Notes: generated by a model not told the origin, from the letters alone. Positions 41,418 through 54,163 are shown, counted from the first letter of the stretch. The stretch is 64,000 nt of DNA from Hypericum androsaemum (GCA_963995505.1 OZ023184.1:17420228-17484227), one strand, 5' to 3'. Program-made: numbers and translations.

Positions 41418-42909
41418 TGATGAGTGTCGAAACACTCTATCATCTATATATGTTTTAGTGTTGGTTTTCCGTTGTTTCTAGTATTTTTGTATGTTATGTA
41501 TTGATGTAGTGTCATAAATCGTGCTTTGAATGTTTTAGTGTCGTTCTAGTGATTTTTATTGCGTTTTGTTCATGTTTCTTGCTAGGAGACTTTGTGGAGA
41601 TGCGAGTAGGATATTGGTGCACCTTGGATCGTGTCAAAGGTGATTGGATCAGCCGTAAAGAATGGTGCAAGATCGGGACTCGATGATATTGGGCGAGACT
41701 GATCTCGAGCGACTCAAATAAAGATAACTTTCGCATATGAAGTCTAATGGAGACGATGAGGAGATTCTGGAAAGAAGACATCCGTGGCTACAACTCTGTC
41801 TCTAATGGTCTTCTTCAAATATGGAGTCCAAGAGAATGAGAAATACGTCCAAAGTCAAGTTTTAAGTCTGAGAACTTGCCTAACCGAAATGGGCTGAAAT
41901 TCATGAACCATTTTGGGCCCATTTCAGGTTTGTCCATGACTTTACATGGCTGACATTCCACCACCTCCCTCTTTCACTCCACTACCTCATCTCACCAACT
42001 CCACTACCTCATCTCACCTACTCCACTATCTCTCTTTAAAAAAGAAAGAAAGTTGGCTCATCATAAAAAAAAGCTTGTAGAGAAAACTTGGGGGATCATT
42101 GTAGAGAGCTTAGGGAGGCTTGTAGAGAAACTTGGAAGGAACTTGAAGAAGGAGCTAGGAGGGAGCTCTTGAAGATTCATTGAGCTTTCTTAAACTCTAT
42201 CTTTACGTTCATGTTTAATTTGCATTGTTCAATGGATAATTTGTGTTATTTGATGAATATGTGAGTAGTTGATTTGTGGGTTAGGTGCCTTGATGGCATC
42301 TACTTAACCTATGGTTTAGTGGGGTTAAAATATTAAGGTTTGTGAACTAGTTAATGAGTTTAATGCTTAATCTTGAATTATCACCTTGATTATGAACTTG
42401 ATTAATACTAATCGCCGGGTGGGGTTAGGATTAATAGACCATTTAACTAGTTAATTAGTTGCCTTTTGATGAGGGATCCCATTAGGTGGTTAGTTGTCCT
42501 AAGGGTGATGGTTAAAATTGGTATTAGTTGGATTAGGTGGCTAATTAGTTGCAGGAGTGCAATTAGTTCACCTAAGCTTAATTAATGATCAATTTAAACT
42601 CATTAATGGCGGGAGCATTAGTTAGTTGCTTTAGAAACACCCGGACCATAACACGAACTTAATAAACCCCATATGCCATTTGGTTATCTAGGTGTCATTG
42701 GTGTCAAGCCCACTCTTTCCTTTATGGTTTAAATCATCTTCTAGTTTAGTCGTTGTAGTAACCAACTCATTTTTAGAATTGACAAATCCATTACTTGTAG
42801 TCCTAAACTAGTTGTCGAGTCATATTTGTGGCCTATCACTTAGTCCTTGTGGGATGACAATCCCTTACTTACTCTTTATTGCAAGAGGGGTGTAAAATCC
42901 TTCCTTCCA
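41418..42909 (+). repeat. 5' LTR of the gypsy element
   Basis: Starts TGATGAGTGTCG, ends CCTTCCTTCCA. It differs from the 3' LTR by scattered substitutions and several 1-5 bp indels (for example near 41750 and 42400), so the insertion is not very recent. Confidence 0.92.
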
Positions 42910-42911
42910 AT

Positions 42912-42927
42912 TGGCGCCGTTGCCGGG
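42912..42927 (+). other. Primer-binding site (tRNA-Asp type)
   Basis: TGGCGCCGTTGCCGGG, two bases after the 5' LTR, pairs with the acceptor end of plant tRNA-Asp. This primer is usual for Athila/Tat elements. Confidence 0.85.
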
Positions 42928-43154
42928 AATTAGGTGATAGACACTTAATTTGGCTTATGAACTTGGATTAGGACATTTATTTTTTATTATTATTTTGTTT
43001 ACTTTGATACTTAGTACCTTTGTTGTTGTCTTGCAAGGTACTTGTTTGTCGCATGCCCCGAACTCGTTCCACCAACAACCTTCCGGTGAAAATAGAAGTG
43101 GATATGGGATACTTGGAAAGGACATTGTGACAAGAGCGAAGAATTCAAGCAAGG

Positions 43155-44790
43155 ATGAACGCAGAAGGAGATTCGCAAGGAGATGGAGCTCCTCGAAGGA
43201 CTCTCATGGATTATTCTAGGCCCACCTTGAGGGGGGCAATGTCCAGAGTCCCTAGGCCAAATATCCAAGCTAACAACTTTGAGATCAAGCCGGCCATGAT
43301 ACACATGCTCAAATCTTCAGTCCAATTTTATGGGTTGCCGAATGAAGACCCCAACGACCATATTGCTAACTTTTTGGAGATAGCCGACACATGCAAGTAC
43401 AATGGAGCTTCCGATGATGCCGTGAAACTTAGGTTGTTCCCTTTCACTTTTTAAGACAAGGCCATGATTTGGTACAAGCAATTGGTTAGGAAATCGATAG
43501 CCACGTGGGAGGAGCTAGCTAATGCCTTCCTTAAAAAGTACTTTCCCTTCTCAATGACGAATAGACTCGTGAAAGAGATTAACAACTTTCAACAATTTGA
43601 GAATGAGTCTTTGAGTGAAGCTTGGGAGAGATTCAAGGGATTGCAAAGGAGTTGCCCACACCATAACTTGAAGGAGGAGTCGCTACTCCAAACTTTTTAC
43701 TTCGGTCTTGGATCCTTAATAAGGGGTACGGTTGATGCCGGCTCCAATAGATCCTTCTTGAGAAAGGATAGAGATGATGCCCACCACATCTTGGAGGAGT
43801 TAGCCGCTACAAACATTCTAATGGCCAATGAGAGAGCTAGGCAACCGAGTAAGGAGCAAGTAGAAGTGATTGATGTTGATATTGCCTCCTCTATTCAAGC
43901 TCAATTGGGTTTGTTGGCAAATAAGGTTAATGATCTAAGCTTGAACAAAAGCAATGTGGCGGCCGTGCAAATAAATTGTGAAGTTTGTGGCAATGTAGGC
44001 AATGAGATGAACGAGCGTGCCATGTTGGGCTCTTATATGGAGCAAGTAAATTTCGTGGGTGGCCAAGGGCAAGGAGCAAATAAGATGGGAAACAACCCAT
44101 ATTCCTCTACTTACAATCCCGGTTGGAGAAATCACCCAAATTTCTCTTGGAGGGGAGGAAGTAGTGGAGATAACATGGCGATTATTCCGGATAAGGGACT
44201 TCCTCTTCGCAATGCACCTCAAGGGCCTCCTACGGGTTTCAAATCACATTTTTCTTTGATGGATCGGATGGAAACTATTGAGGAGAAGTTCGAAAAGATG
44301 GACAAGTTTATGCAAGAAGTTGGAGGAGTGGTTAGCCAACAAGGACAAATTTTGGCCGCCATCAATCAACAAGGCTCAAAGCAAAATAACTTAGAACAAA
44401 TCCTCAAGGGTCAAGCAACCGCAATGTATAACATGGAGAGGCAACTTGGGCAAATAGCAAATGCAAGTGCCCACAGAGCGTCCAGCTCTCTTCCTAGCTC
44501 CACGAAAGTGAATCCTCGAGAAAATGTGAGTGCAATTACTTTGAGTGGCAAGGAAATTGTTGCCCAAGAAACGAGAAAATCAAGAGAAAACAAAGAGGAG
44601 CTCGATGAAAAAGAGAAAATGAAGAGGTGGAGAAGGAGAAACGTCCATTTGTTAAGATGGACGAGGAAGAGGAGTATGTGCCACCACTTCCAAAGATCCT
44701 GCCTCTACCATTTCCTCAAAGAGTTAAGAAAAAGAACTTGATGGACAACAAATTTCTCGGCTTTATGGAACAAATGAAAAAGTCCAAATT
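43155..44790 (+). pseudogene. Gypsy gag (retrotransposon_gag domain), interrupted
   Basis: The frame opens at 43155 and reads NNFEIKPAMIHMLKSSVQFY and GLPNEDPNDHIANFLEIADT. It meets one TAA at 43452-43454 and continues in the same frame with DKAMIWYKQLVRKSIATWEE, FQQFENESLSEAWERFKGL and CPHHNLKEESLLQTFYFGL. A spacer rich in Gly, Asn and Gln and a coiled stretch (MDRMETIEEKFEKMDKFMQE, 44260-44320) follow. A frameshift near 44600-44640 moves the rest (EEYVPPLPKILPLPFPQRVK) to another frame, which ends at 44803. This is the nucleocapsid precursor that packages element RNA. With one stop and one frameshift it is not functional. Confidence 0.9.
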
Positions 44791-44808
44791 AGCATCTCTT
44801 TTCTAGAG

Positions 44809-45678
44809 ATGTTGGATCAAATGCCCCACTACTCTAAGTTTTTGAAGGAACTCATCAAAAAGAAGAGGAAGTGGAAAGATGGAGAGACGGTAGCCCTCAC
44901 GGAGAAATGTAGCTCTCTCATCTCCAAAGATCTCCCGACAAAGTTAAAAGATCCAGAGAGTTTCACTATTCCTTTTTTTGTTGGTGATGTTGAGTTTCCT
45001 AAGTGCTTATGTGATTTATGCGCTAGCATTAACTTAATGCCTTTGTCTATTCTGAGGAGACTTGGCTTGTGTGAGGTGAAACCCACTTCTATACGTCTCC
45101 AATTGGCAGACTAAACCATAAAGAAGCCATTTAGGGTTGTGGAGGATGTCTTGTTGAAGATTGATAAGTTTATCTTCCCCATGGACTTTGTGGTGTTGGA
45201 TTTCGAAGAGGACAAGAGTTGTCCACTAATTCTTGGCCGACCGTTTCTCAACACGGCACGTGCCTTGGTGGACGTACATGAAGGAAGATTGGTCCTTAGG
45301 ATAGGGGAGGAGAAAGAGTTCAAGATGTCTAATACAATGCGTCACCCTCTTGATGAAGGCGTGTGCATGAAGATTGATATGGTTGAAGTTTGTGTCCTCA
45401 AATTGGGCAAGGAGAGCGCATTGAAGATTGAAGATGGAATAGATGAAGAGAATGATGGAGAACAAAAAGAGGAAAACCTGGAAGAGTTTGAGGAAAAAGC
45501 TGATAAAAGAATTTTCCACGAGGATTTAGAGCTTCATTTGAAGAATTGTACTTCATCTTCCATCATTAAGGCTCCGAGTTTAGAGTTGAAAGAGCTACCC
45601 TCCCACTTCAGACATGCATTCTTAGTGGATGGAGGAAGACTCCCCATTATCATCTCCAATAAGCTCTCTAAGGAGTAA
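44809..45678 (+). pseudogene. Gypsy protease region, with altered active-site motif
   Basis: The frame reads LDQMPHYSKFLKELIKKKRK, TVALTEKCSSLISKDLPTKL and FTIPFFVGDVEFPKCLCDL. Then comes CASINLMPLSILRRLGLCEV, where relatives have Gly rather than Cys in the D-L-G-A-S active-site motif. A TAA at 45112-45114 interrupts it. The same frame resumes with FRVVEDVLLKIDKFIFPMDF, VVLDFEEDKSCPLILGRPFL and NTARALVDVHEGRLVLRIGE, the flap and C-terminal half of the aspartic protease. An acidic linker ends at 45678. Confidence 0.88.
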
Positions 45679-45720
45679 GAGGAGAAGGTACTTGAAGTTG
45701 TTAACAAACAGATTAAGGCC

Positions 45721-45966
45721 ATGGCGTGCCAAATATCTGATATCAAGGGGACAAATCCTGACATGATTATGCATTACATCCACTTGGAGGAGGGAGCCAA
45801 GCCGGGGGTGGAAAGGCTAAATAAGGAGAATATGAAAAAGAAATATGATGCCCACATCGTGAAGAAGGAATTCAAGGAGGGTCATCAAGTGTTACTCTAC
45901 AACTCTCGGTTAAAATTTTTCCATGAAAACACAAGTCCAAGTAGAGTGGACCTTTCAAGGTGGTAA
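45721..45966 (+). pseudogene. Deletion junction joining reverse transcriptase start to integrase end
   Basis: The first part, ISDIKGTNPDMIMHYIHLEE then GAKP, is the segment at the start of the gypsy reverse transcriptase. Without transition it passes at about 45812 into NKENMKKKYDAHIVKKEFKE, GHQVLLYNSRLKFF and SRVDLSRW, the C-terminal tail of integrase. All catalytic pol domains between (reverse transcriptase, RNase H and integrase core), normally well over 2 kb, are missing. Confidence 0.85.
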
Positions 45967-47250
45967 AAGTTTTTCTATTTGGAACCCTCAAATTAGAAAG
46001 AAGTAATGGAGGAGTCTTCAAGGTGAATGGCCAAAGGTGCAAGATTTACCTTGGTGGCGATATTGAACGAAGTTCGGAGGTGCAACCCGTGACATCACCC
46101 TCCGATGCATGAAAAAGGGGAGTAAAGTCATTTATTCATGAGGTGCCTACATGAGTCCAGTTGATCGAGGTATCCTACTAATACTTCACATGGTCTTGGT
46201 TGTGTGGCGTTAGTGAATGACGGGGGCTAATCCTTTGAAATTGAGTCTAGAGCTTTAGAGCCAAGAACCTCTATATCCATTGCTTTAATCCATTGAGCCT
46301 AGCCATTCTTTGATCATATTATATGTATAGCGACTTTAAGCCTTATATCCACCATCATTCCTAACTTTGGTCATCCGATCCGAGGATGCATAAGTTTAAA
46401 TTTTTTGGGGATGTTTTGTATTGGATTTAGTTGGTAGCTTAGTGTTCTTATGGGTTAATTTGTTGGGAATTTAGGTAATTGAGAGGCCATACAAAGAAGC
46501 CGAGTTTTTGCCTAGAGAATGCCAAGTTTGTGTATTTGTTATTAAAGAAAAGAAAAAAAAAGATGAAAAATAAAAAAAAAGAAAGAAAGAAAGGGAAGTG
46601 AAGTGAAGGTTGAATAAGGCATTAATTATTGGCATAACTCGTGCTACTAGGTCTTAGGAAATGGGTGAATTTTGAGAGTGTGCTTTAATTATTTATGGTG
46701 AGGATGTTTAGAATAGACGAGAGACTAGAATGCTTTGGCAACAAGTCCTCGGATTGGGTGGTTTAACTACTATCCATATATATTATCTCACCAACACCTT
46801 AGCCCCATTACAACCCGATTGAAAGCCCCCTGTTCACGAGCAATCACACGACTTTGAGACTTTGTTGAGTAGGACGTAGGATACTTTGAAAGACATCGGT
46901 CATGTACGCGAGAGATAGGAAGTTAGCTACATACAAATCGTGAGCTAAAAATTTCTGAACCTCTGAGTGGTTAACCTTCTAGTATCTTTTACATAATGAT
47001 AATACTTGATTAAACTACCGAGTGGTCAGGTGTCTACCGAGTCTTACTCTTTGTGTTTGGGTTGATGTACTAACTAGGTTGTGGGGTGGTCTTTTGATGT
47101 GAGTTTAAGATTTTGAGGGGAGTTAATTTGTCATTTAATCATGCCTAGTCTTGTCCTTGTCGTATTTTTCTTTCTTATGTGATTGTATTTGTGTTTGTAT
47201 ACGTGGTTGAGTTTTGCTTGAGGACAAGCAATGATTCAAGTGTGGGCGTG

Positions 47251-48749
47251 TGATGAGTGTGGAAACACTCTATCATCTATGTATGTTTTAGTGTTGGTTT
47301 TCCGTTGTTTCTAGTGTTTTTGTATGTTATGTATTGATGTAGTGTCATAAATCGTACTTTGAATATTTTAGTATAGTTCTTATGATTTTCATTGCATTTT
47401 GTTCGTGTTTCTTACTAGGAGACTTTATGGAGATGCGAGTAGGATATTGGTGCACCTTGGATCGTGTCAAAGGCGATTGGATCAGCCATAAAGAATGGTG
47501 CAAGATCGGGACCTCGATGATATTAGGCGAGACTGACCTCAAGCGACTCAAATAAAGATAACTTTCGCATATGAAGTTCGATGGAGATGAGTGAGAAGGT
47601 TTTGGAAAGAAGACATCCGTGGCTACAACTTTATCTCTAAGTGTCTTCTTCAAATACTTAGTCTAAGAGGGTAAAAAATGCGTCCAAAGTCACGCTTTAT
47701 GTCTGAGAACTTGCCTAACCAAAATGGGCCGAAATTCATGAACCATTTTGGGCCCATTTCGGATTTGTCCATGACTTTACATGCCTGGCATTCCACCACC
47801 TCCCCCTTTCATTCCACTACCTCATCTCACTCACTCCACTACCTCATCTCACCTACTCCACTATCTCTCTTTTAAAAAGAAATGAAAGTTGGCTCATCAT
47901 AAAAAAAAGCTTGTAGAGAAAACTTGGGGGATCATTGTAGAGAGCTTTAGGAGGCTTGTAGAGAAGCTTGGAAGGAACTTGAAGAAGGAGCTAGGATGGA
48001 GCTCTTGAAGATTCATTGAGCTTTCTTAAACTCTATCTTTACGTTCATGTTTAATTTGCATTGTTCAATGGATAATTTGTGTTATTTGATGAATATGTGT
48101 AAGTAGTTGATTTGTGGGTTAGGTGCCTTGATGGCATCTACTTAACCTATGGTTTAGTGGGGTTAAAATGTTAAGATTTGTGAACTAGTTAATGAGTTTA
48201 ATGCTTAATCTTGATTGATCACCTTGATTATGAACTTGATTAATACTAATCACCTGGAGGGGTTAGGATTAATAGACTATTTAACTAGTTAATTAGTTAT
48301 CTTTTGATGAGAGATCTCATTAGGTGGTTAGTTGTGCAAAGGGTGATGGTTAAAATTGGTAATTAGTTAGATTAGGTGGCTAATTAGTCACGGGAGCTCG
48401 ATTAGTTTAACTAAGCTTAATTAATGATCGATTTAGACTCATTAATGGCGGAAGCGTTAGTTAGTTGCTTTAGAAACATTCGGACCATAACATGAACTTA
48501 ATAAACCCCATATGCCATTTGGTTATCTAGGTGTCATTGGTGCCAAGGCCACTCTTTCTTTTATTGTTTAAATCATCTTCTAGTTTAGTCGTTGTAGTAA
48601 CCAACTCATTTTTGGAATTGACAAATCCATTACTTATAGTCCTAAACTAGTTGTCGAGTCGTATTTGTGGCCTAACACTTAGTCCTTGTGGGACGACAAT
48701 CCCTTACTTACTCTTTATTGCAAGAGGGGTGTAAAAATCCTTCCTTTCA
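47251..48749 (+). repeat. 3' LTR of the gypsy element
   Basis: Starts TGATGAGTGTGG, directly after the polypurine tract TTCAAGTGTGGGCGTG, and ends CCTTCCTTTCA before the ATGAA duplication. Short frames inside are not genes. Confidence 0.92.
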
Positions 48750-48754
48750 ATGAA

Positions 48755-49177
48755 CCCCAAAAGTCATCTTGTTCAAACATTGAAGGCTTCCAAAATGACA
48801 CTCAACCACCAACTACAATCCAATAGAAATTGCAAGTTTAATTCCCTCCCTGTAAATGATTTAACCAACTAATTTACCATTCTCATTAGAACACATCAGC
48901 TAAGGGGTTAGTGATGATTGTGGAGATCTAGGAAAGGGAGAGGGGAAAGAGAGGAGATGAAGAAGAAATAATGACAAAGAGAGAGAGGGTAGGGGAAGTC
49001 GATTAAGGAAAAAATGGCAAAAAAAAGAGGGAAAGGGTGAGGCAACGCGGAGGGAAGAGTTAGAGAGAGAGATATTTTTTTAGAGGACAGAGAGAGAGAC
49101 AGGAGCGTTTAAGGGTTGAGAGTGAGGGAAGAATTAGAAAGGGAAGAAGGAAAAAAAGACAATAATACCAGTTGAAC
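48755..49177 (+). other. Purine-rich upstream region of neprosin copy C
   Basis: About 420 bp with no gene. From 48930 to 49165 it is a G/A-rich tract with many GAGAGAG runs. It does not resemble the upstream block of copies A, B, D and E, so copy C has lost the family promoter. Confidence 0.5.
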
Positions 49178-52100
49178 ATGGCTCCTAGTTGGTGCATTTG
49201 GGTACAACCATTTATCACTATTATTTTGTACGCTTTTCTTAGTGTCTATTCAACTTATTATGTCTCTTCCTTGGAAACCAACCAGAGTGTCCATGAAATT
49301 AATGAGCTCAAAAAAGAGGAAGATGGTAAGAGAATATCTCCAAAAGATTAACAAGCCTGCAAAGAAAACCATAAAGGTAATTTTATTTATAAAATTGCCG
49401 ATTTTTGAATGAATATTTATTTGTTTCTTGTGTAGCATTATAAGTCTTTTCTTATTGTATTAACTAATATATGATGTGCTTTTTTATATGCAGAGTCCAG
49501 ATGGTGACTTGATTGATTGTGTTCTATTTCATAAGCAACATGCTTTCGATAATCCTCTATTAAAAGGAAAAATATCAATGGTAATGAAAATTTTGTATTG
49601 GATAAAAGGAAAGTCCTCTAATATTTACATATAATTTTTAATAACTACAAATTTTTATTGAGTTTTCTTGTGTCCAATATTTAGGCTCCACCAAAAATGC
49701 CAAAGAGCTTCAATTCAACATACAGTATTCAATTGTGAAATGCAAATGGTGAAGAATGTCTGGAAGGTACAATTCCAATTAGGAGAACAACAGAAGAAGA
49801 TATTTTAAGAGATGCTCGAATTGAAAGATTTAGAATGAAACATAACCGTTTTAGCAATCAAGACGATAAACGTGAGGTTAGTTCAAAGTTTGTTATTGTT
49901 ACATTTGTGAATGTTTGATTTGTTAATTTTGTTGTTGATTTATACTTATCACATTCAATATTTGTTAAATTTATTCTTATAGGTAAACTACTCCATGCCA
50001 CGTTTCATTGTACTTCTAAAATTTCTTGTTTCACATACGAACTCATATGTATCTTAGTTTTTTTTATATGATATCTCATTTGATTTATATTTGGTCAGAG
50101 TTAGATTCATTTTGATATAATACAAAAAATAATTATTGGAAAATGAAAATTAATACAAAAAATAATTATTGGGAAATGAAAATAAATATTGTGAGAGTAT
50201 GGAGATCAAATTCAATAAAAATGGTACTTTATAATGATTTTGTCAAAGAAAAGTGAATATTTATTTTGGCTAATCAATGAAACAAGTATATGGAGATATG
50301 TGATTCACACATATGATTTTCAATTTTCAAATGAGATTTTTTCTTTCTGTAATTCCTTTTATTGGTTGTAGTATGCACTCGGATATTCTGCCTCAGGTCG
50401 TTAGTATAAATCGAAAGCAAGTCTTGGTATTTGGAAACCCTACGTAGCTACAAGCCGTGACGAGTTTAGCTTGTGTCAACTTTGGGTGACTGCCGGTAGA
50501 AGAGTTAACCAATTGAACTCCATTGAAGGTGGTTGGCTTGTACATATTTATATACATAATAACTAGGTTATTTTTATCAAAATTGTCTAATATTTTTATT
50601 TTTTTTTGAAAAGTAAATGTTTTGTATATTAACTCCAACATACTTACATAATGGTTAGCAGTTGCCAAGGATGCAAGCTGCAGCCAAGGAAAAAACACCA
50701 AGAAGTACACTGAGTTACACCGTAGCTTTCAGAGCTAATATTACATCCTGAAATTGAAAGTGGGTAGCAACTTTCGACCAAAAAGACCACTCGGATACGT
50801 TCCTATAAATACTGGAATGCAATCTCCCAGCATCAAAATTTTCTTGTTCGAACACCACCCTATTTCTCGTCTTCCACACACACCAGCAAACCGCGGCAAA
50901 TAGCGTGTACCATATCTTCTTTGAGACTTTCCCACAAACCAGGCCATCCCACACATTAGAGAATGACAAGGTAGAGCCGCTCATACACCAACTAACACCA
51001 ACCATCCTAGCAAAAGAATTTTAGATCTTCATTACATGAATGCAATGAAGAAAAAGATGGTTTGAAGACTCTTCAGCTAGGCCACATAAGGGACAGAGGA
51101 TATCTGAGACACCAAGAAGACCAACTCTATGCAGATTATCTTTTGCTTTGATCCGACCCTGTAATGCCATCCATAGGAAGCAGCTGACCTTAAAAGGTAT
51201 GAGTTTATTGCAACCATGCCTGAGAACTGAGGGAGCAAGGAAGAAGAAGCCATCAAAATGCATCCTATAAAGACTCTTTACTGTGAACCCCGATGAGACA
51301 TCAACCCTCCAAACAACCCAATCCACCTGCTCCATCGAAGAAGGACCAGAAGGAATACAGTTCAGGAGACCATTCCAAGAGTCTATCTCCTACTCTCGGA
51401 AATTTCTTCTCCATCTAAGAAGCCATCTCCAAGAGCCAGAGTCCCACGTACCACAATCCTTAATTAAAGCCCCTTTGAGAGTAGAGAGTAAATAAAGCCT
51501 AGGAAACAAGATTGAAAGAGGGGCTTCCGTGCACCATGCATCTTCGTAGAACCTCACCAGGTCTCCCATTCCAAGAGCAAAAATAATACCTAAAAGAGAC
51601 AGCAGAGACAGCTTCAGACGAAATTAGCTTCCAAATGTTCATCCAATGACCTGGGAGACGCTCACAGTGAGGAATTCTAGCAAGAACAGCACAAACATTG
51701 AAGCTGTCTTTTTAAATTTAAAATGAGTTAGTTCCTGGAGAAAATAAGAAAAGTTAGAGGAGAAGTGATTAGTTAATCTAGTTTGCAAAGAAAAAAATGT
51801 CATCACAAAAAAAACAAAAATTAAATAGATTAATGTTACGCTATGGATCTTTTAATTTGTGTTTCTTACTTAGCTGTTTATATTTACACGTGTATCCTAG
51901 TACAAATGGCAACTCAGATACTAGATTTTTTGTTTACTGGACAGTGAGTATCCATGATTTTTTTTTATTACCATGTGTTAATTATTTTATCATACGATTT
52001 AATCGGATTGAATTTATTTTATTTTTTTGATTATTTCTTTTTCCATATAAAAACCAGAAGAATAGTTACCAGCCTGAATACAGATGCTACAATTTGAGAT

Positions 52101-52985
52101 GCCCTGGCTTTTTTCAGATTTCTAATACACTTGTACCTGGAGTCGCCTTTAATGATTCTAGTATATCTGTATATGATGGTGCTCGACATGATTTTACTCT
52201 TTCAATTGAGTGGGTAAGATTTTTGTGTTATGACAATTTCTTCCAAAAGGCACATCCAAATATGTGGGATCAATTTCGAGCTGTATCTTTTATGATTATA
52301 ATTCAATTATTTTACATCTTTCATCGAATTTCTAGATATAATATATTTTCTAGCCCTTGATTAATCATGTTTTTCATGTTTGTAACTATTTTTCTATCTT
52401 TATTTTGAGTTATTATGAATACTTATAGAAAAACCAATAACAAGAGATTTATAAACAATCAAATGATTTCTACGCGTAGATATACTCAAATTTCACGTCC
52501 TATTAGATTCTAGATTTTAGTTAGTTCTTATACACGTTCCTTTTTTGCACAATCAAATAACTTTGTATCACTTTTTATACAGAAAGAAGATAGAAATTGG
52601 TGGCTATACTGGCATACTAACCAAGGCATCGAACCAATTGGATATTGGCCAGGGAGTATGTTCCCCCACCTTAATGGCCCGGCCAATAGGTTAGACTTTG
52701 GTGGAGAGGTTCTCATCCATCCGGACCCATACTTTGGTCACAGTATGACCAAGATGGGAAGTGGGCATTTTGCAGAGGCTGGATTCACGAGAGCTGCTTA
52801 CGTGTCTGAGAGGTAGAATCTCTACGTACGCTACCAACCCCTACTGCTATAATGTTAATACCACGAATGTTCCAGAGTTGGGGACTTCCTTCTTTTACGG
52901 AGGACCTGGATATGGGGGTCGATTTCCAATAAAAGATTTTTTGAAGTATTTTATGCGTGAAGTTAGAGAAAATAAGTCATTTTAA
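49178..52985 (+). pseudogene. Neprosin-like pseudogene, copy C
   Basis: All seven exons of the family can be traced: 49178-49376, 49494-49580, 49685-49876, 50372-50539, about 51893-51944, 52058-52213 and 52583 onward. Exon 1 has one extra base (KKEEDGKRIS instead of the usual KKMKMVR). A tryptophan codon in exon 3 is TGA at 49736-49738 (QLW of the family). Exon 4 has TAG at 50402-50404. The acceptor before exon 5 reads ACACGTGT instead of ending in CAG. The last exon is frameshifted after RAAYVSE near 52810 and reads past the family stop. A LINE sits in the intron after exon 4. The active-site region reads NSIEGGW and FGGEVL. It is closest to copy A. It cannot make a full protein. Confidence 0.9.
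50590..51705 (-). mobile_element. 5'-truncated LINE in an intron of copy C
   Basis: The minus strand encodes a reverse-transcriptase zinc-binding (zf-RVT) region: GFTVKSLYRMHFDGF, KVSCFLWMALQGRIKAKDNL and CPLCGLAEESSNHLFLHC. After a frame change the C-terminal tail follows (WYTLFAAVCWCVWKTRNRVV, WSFWSKVATHFQFQDV). A T-rich run at 50590-50607 is the poly(A) tail seen from the other strand. TGTCT precedes the left end (50573-50577) and follows the right end (51706-51710), a likely target duplication. The reverse transcriptase domain itself is missing, and upstream frames are broken. Confidence 0.8.
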
Positions 52986-53800
52986 ATGTTGCATATCAAG
53001 AAAATAAATAAATGTTTGTAACTTAACTTCACCTATTGAAATAAGACATCCGTTCTATGATTATATTAGTATTTTGCACCGGACATTAAGAAAAGAAAAA
53101 AGAAAAAAATATAGAAGAAAACAAAAATAATTTAATAATATTAAGAATAAAATAACATAAAGTGTTCATTCAATACCCTAAAATAACCTAAAGTGTTCTA
53201 TTCTGTGTTTCGATAATGTCAATTTTTTGTTTGTATCAATTTATTAATATTAATGGCAACGTCAAATGGGCCTCGAAAAGAGGTTGGCTTTTTAACCCAT
53301 CAAACCGTCAACCCGAAAGTTTATTGTCAACACCGACACACCAATACACCATCGATGTCGGTGTTCACTGACACACCGTCGCACAAAAAAGGACAAATTT
53401 CTCCTTTCAGTATAGGGCTCAAACTTGGGTCAAAACCCATGACACTGAAGAATACTTATCAATCTTTCTTATCGTAGAAATCAATTACATACCCTTGAAA
53501 AAATAAATAAAAAATTTAAATTTCTATCCCGAAATGCATTGGGACCATCGCCGAGAAGTCCGGCCCGATCCGGCCAGTACCTCCTTCCTTCCTCTGCCAG
53601 ATGCCCACCACCGCTGGCGCCATCCTTCTAAAGGCGTCTCTTCGGGACTGACACGTCGCTCACGGTCTTACCTGGCACTGCTTCCATGTCCTCTCATTTT
53701 CTTTTATCTTGAAATTGCGAAAATAGAGAGCAAGAGGGTTTGGGCTTTGGACTATTTGATTGTCTTCTTCGTGTGAGTAATGAATTGGAAGCAAAAGGAT
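52986..53800 (+). other. 3' flank of copy C (matches the flank of copy A)
   Basis: No gene. The stretch directly after the pseudogene and the GC-rich part around 53530-53575 (TGGGACCATCGCCGAGAAGT) match the copy A 3' flank in reverse (10260-10826). From 53800 to 54150 there is a degenerate repeat around GTCGTC-GAGAAGACGA with no coding signal. Confidence 0.55.
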
Positions 53801-54163
53801 GAAATCAAGTTTGTATTATAGTGACTCTTACAAGAGTCCGACATGTTCGGGTCTTCTCCGGGCATTGTTTGGGGCCTCAAAACCTTCGTTCCTATCCACT
53901 TAATTCTCGATAACTAATTAAAAAATCAGCTTAAAATTCTTGGAGGCGTAAATAAATTCAATTAACGATTAGAGTTGTCCGAGTCGTCTGAGAAGACGAC
54001 CAAGTTTTCGAAATCACCGGAGAAGATTATCAAAATTGTCCAAGTCGTCAGAGAATATGACCAATGTTATCAGAGTCGCCGGAGAAGACGAGAGGAGACC
54101 AGGGTCAATCAAACAAAGATATAAAAATTATTAAAAAAATATTAATGACGTTAGTGAAGGACC

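Larger units (their letters stand above)
41418..48749 (+). mobile_element. Ty3/gypsy (Athila/Tat-like) retrotransposon with intact ends and a deleted pol
   Basis: The 5' LTR is 41418-42909 (1492 bp) and the 3' LTR 47251-48749 (1499 bp). Both start TGATGAGTGT and end in CA. A perfect 5-bp duplication, ATGAA, flanks it at 41413-41417 and 48750-48754. Two bases after the 5' LTR, TGGCGCCGTTGCCGGG (42912-42927) is complementary to the 3' end of tRNA-Asp. Before the 3' LTR, TTCAAGTGTGGGCGTG is the polypurine tract. The interior has gag, protease, the first few reverse transcriptase residues and the very end of integrase; the rest of pol is gone. From 45970 to 47250 it is non-coding 3' region. Confidence 0.95.

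Noticed and set aside
44809..45966. A possible separate host gene between gag and the 3' LTR
   Set aside because: Motifs (CDL-ASINLMPLS, CPLILGRPFLNTARAL, VLLYNSRLKFF) are gypsy protease and integrase-tail signatures within bounded LTRs.
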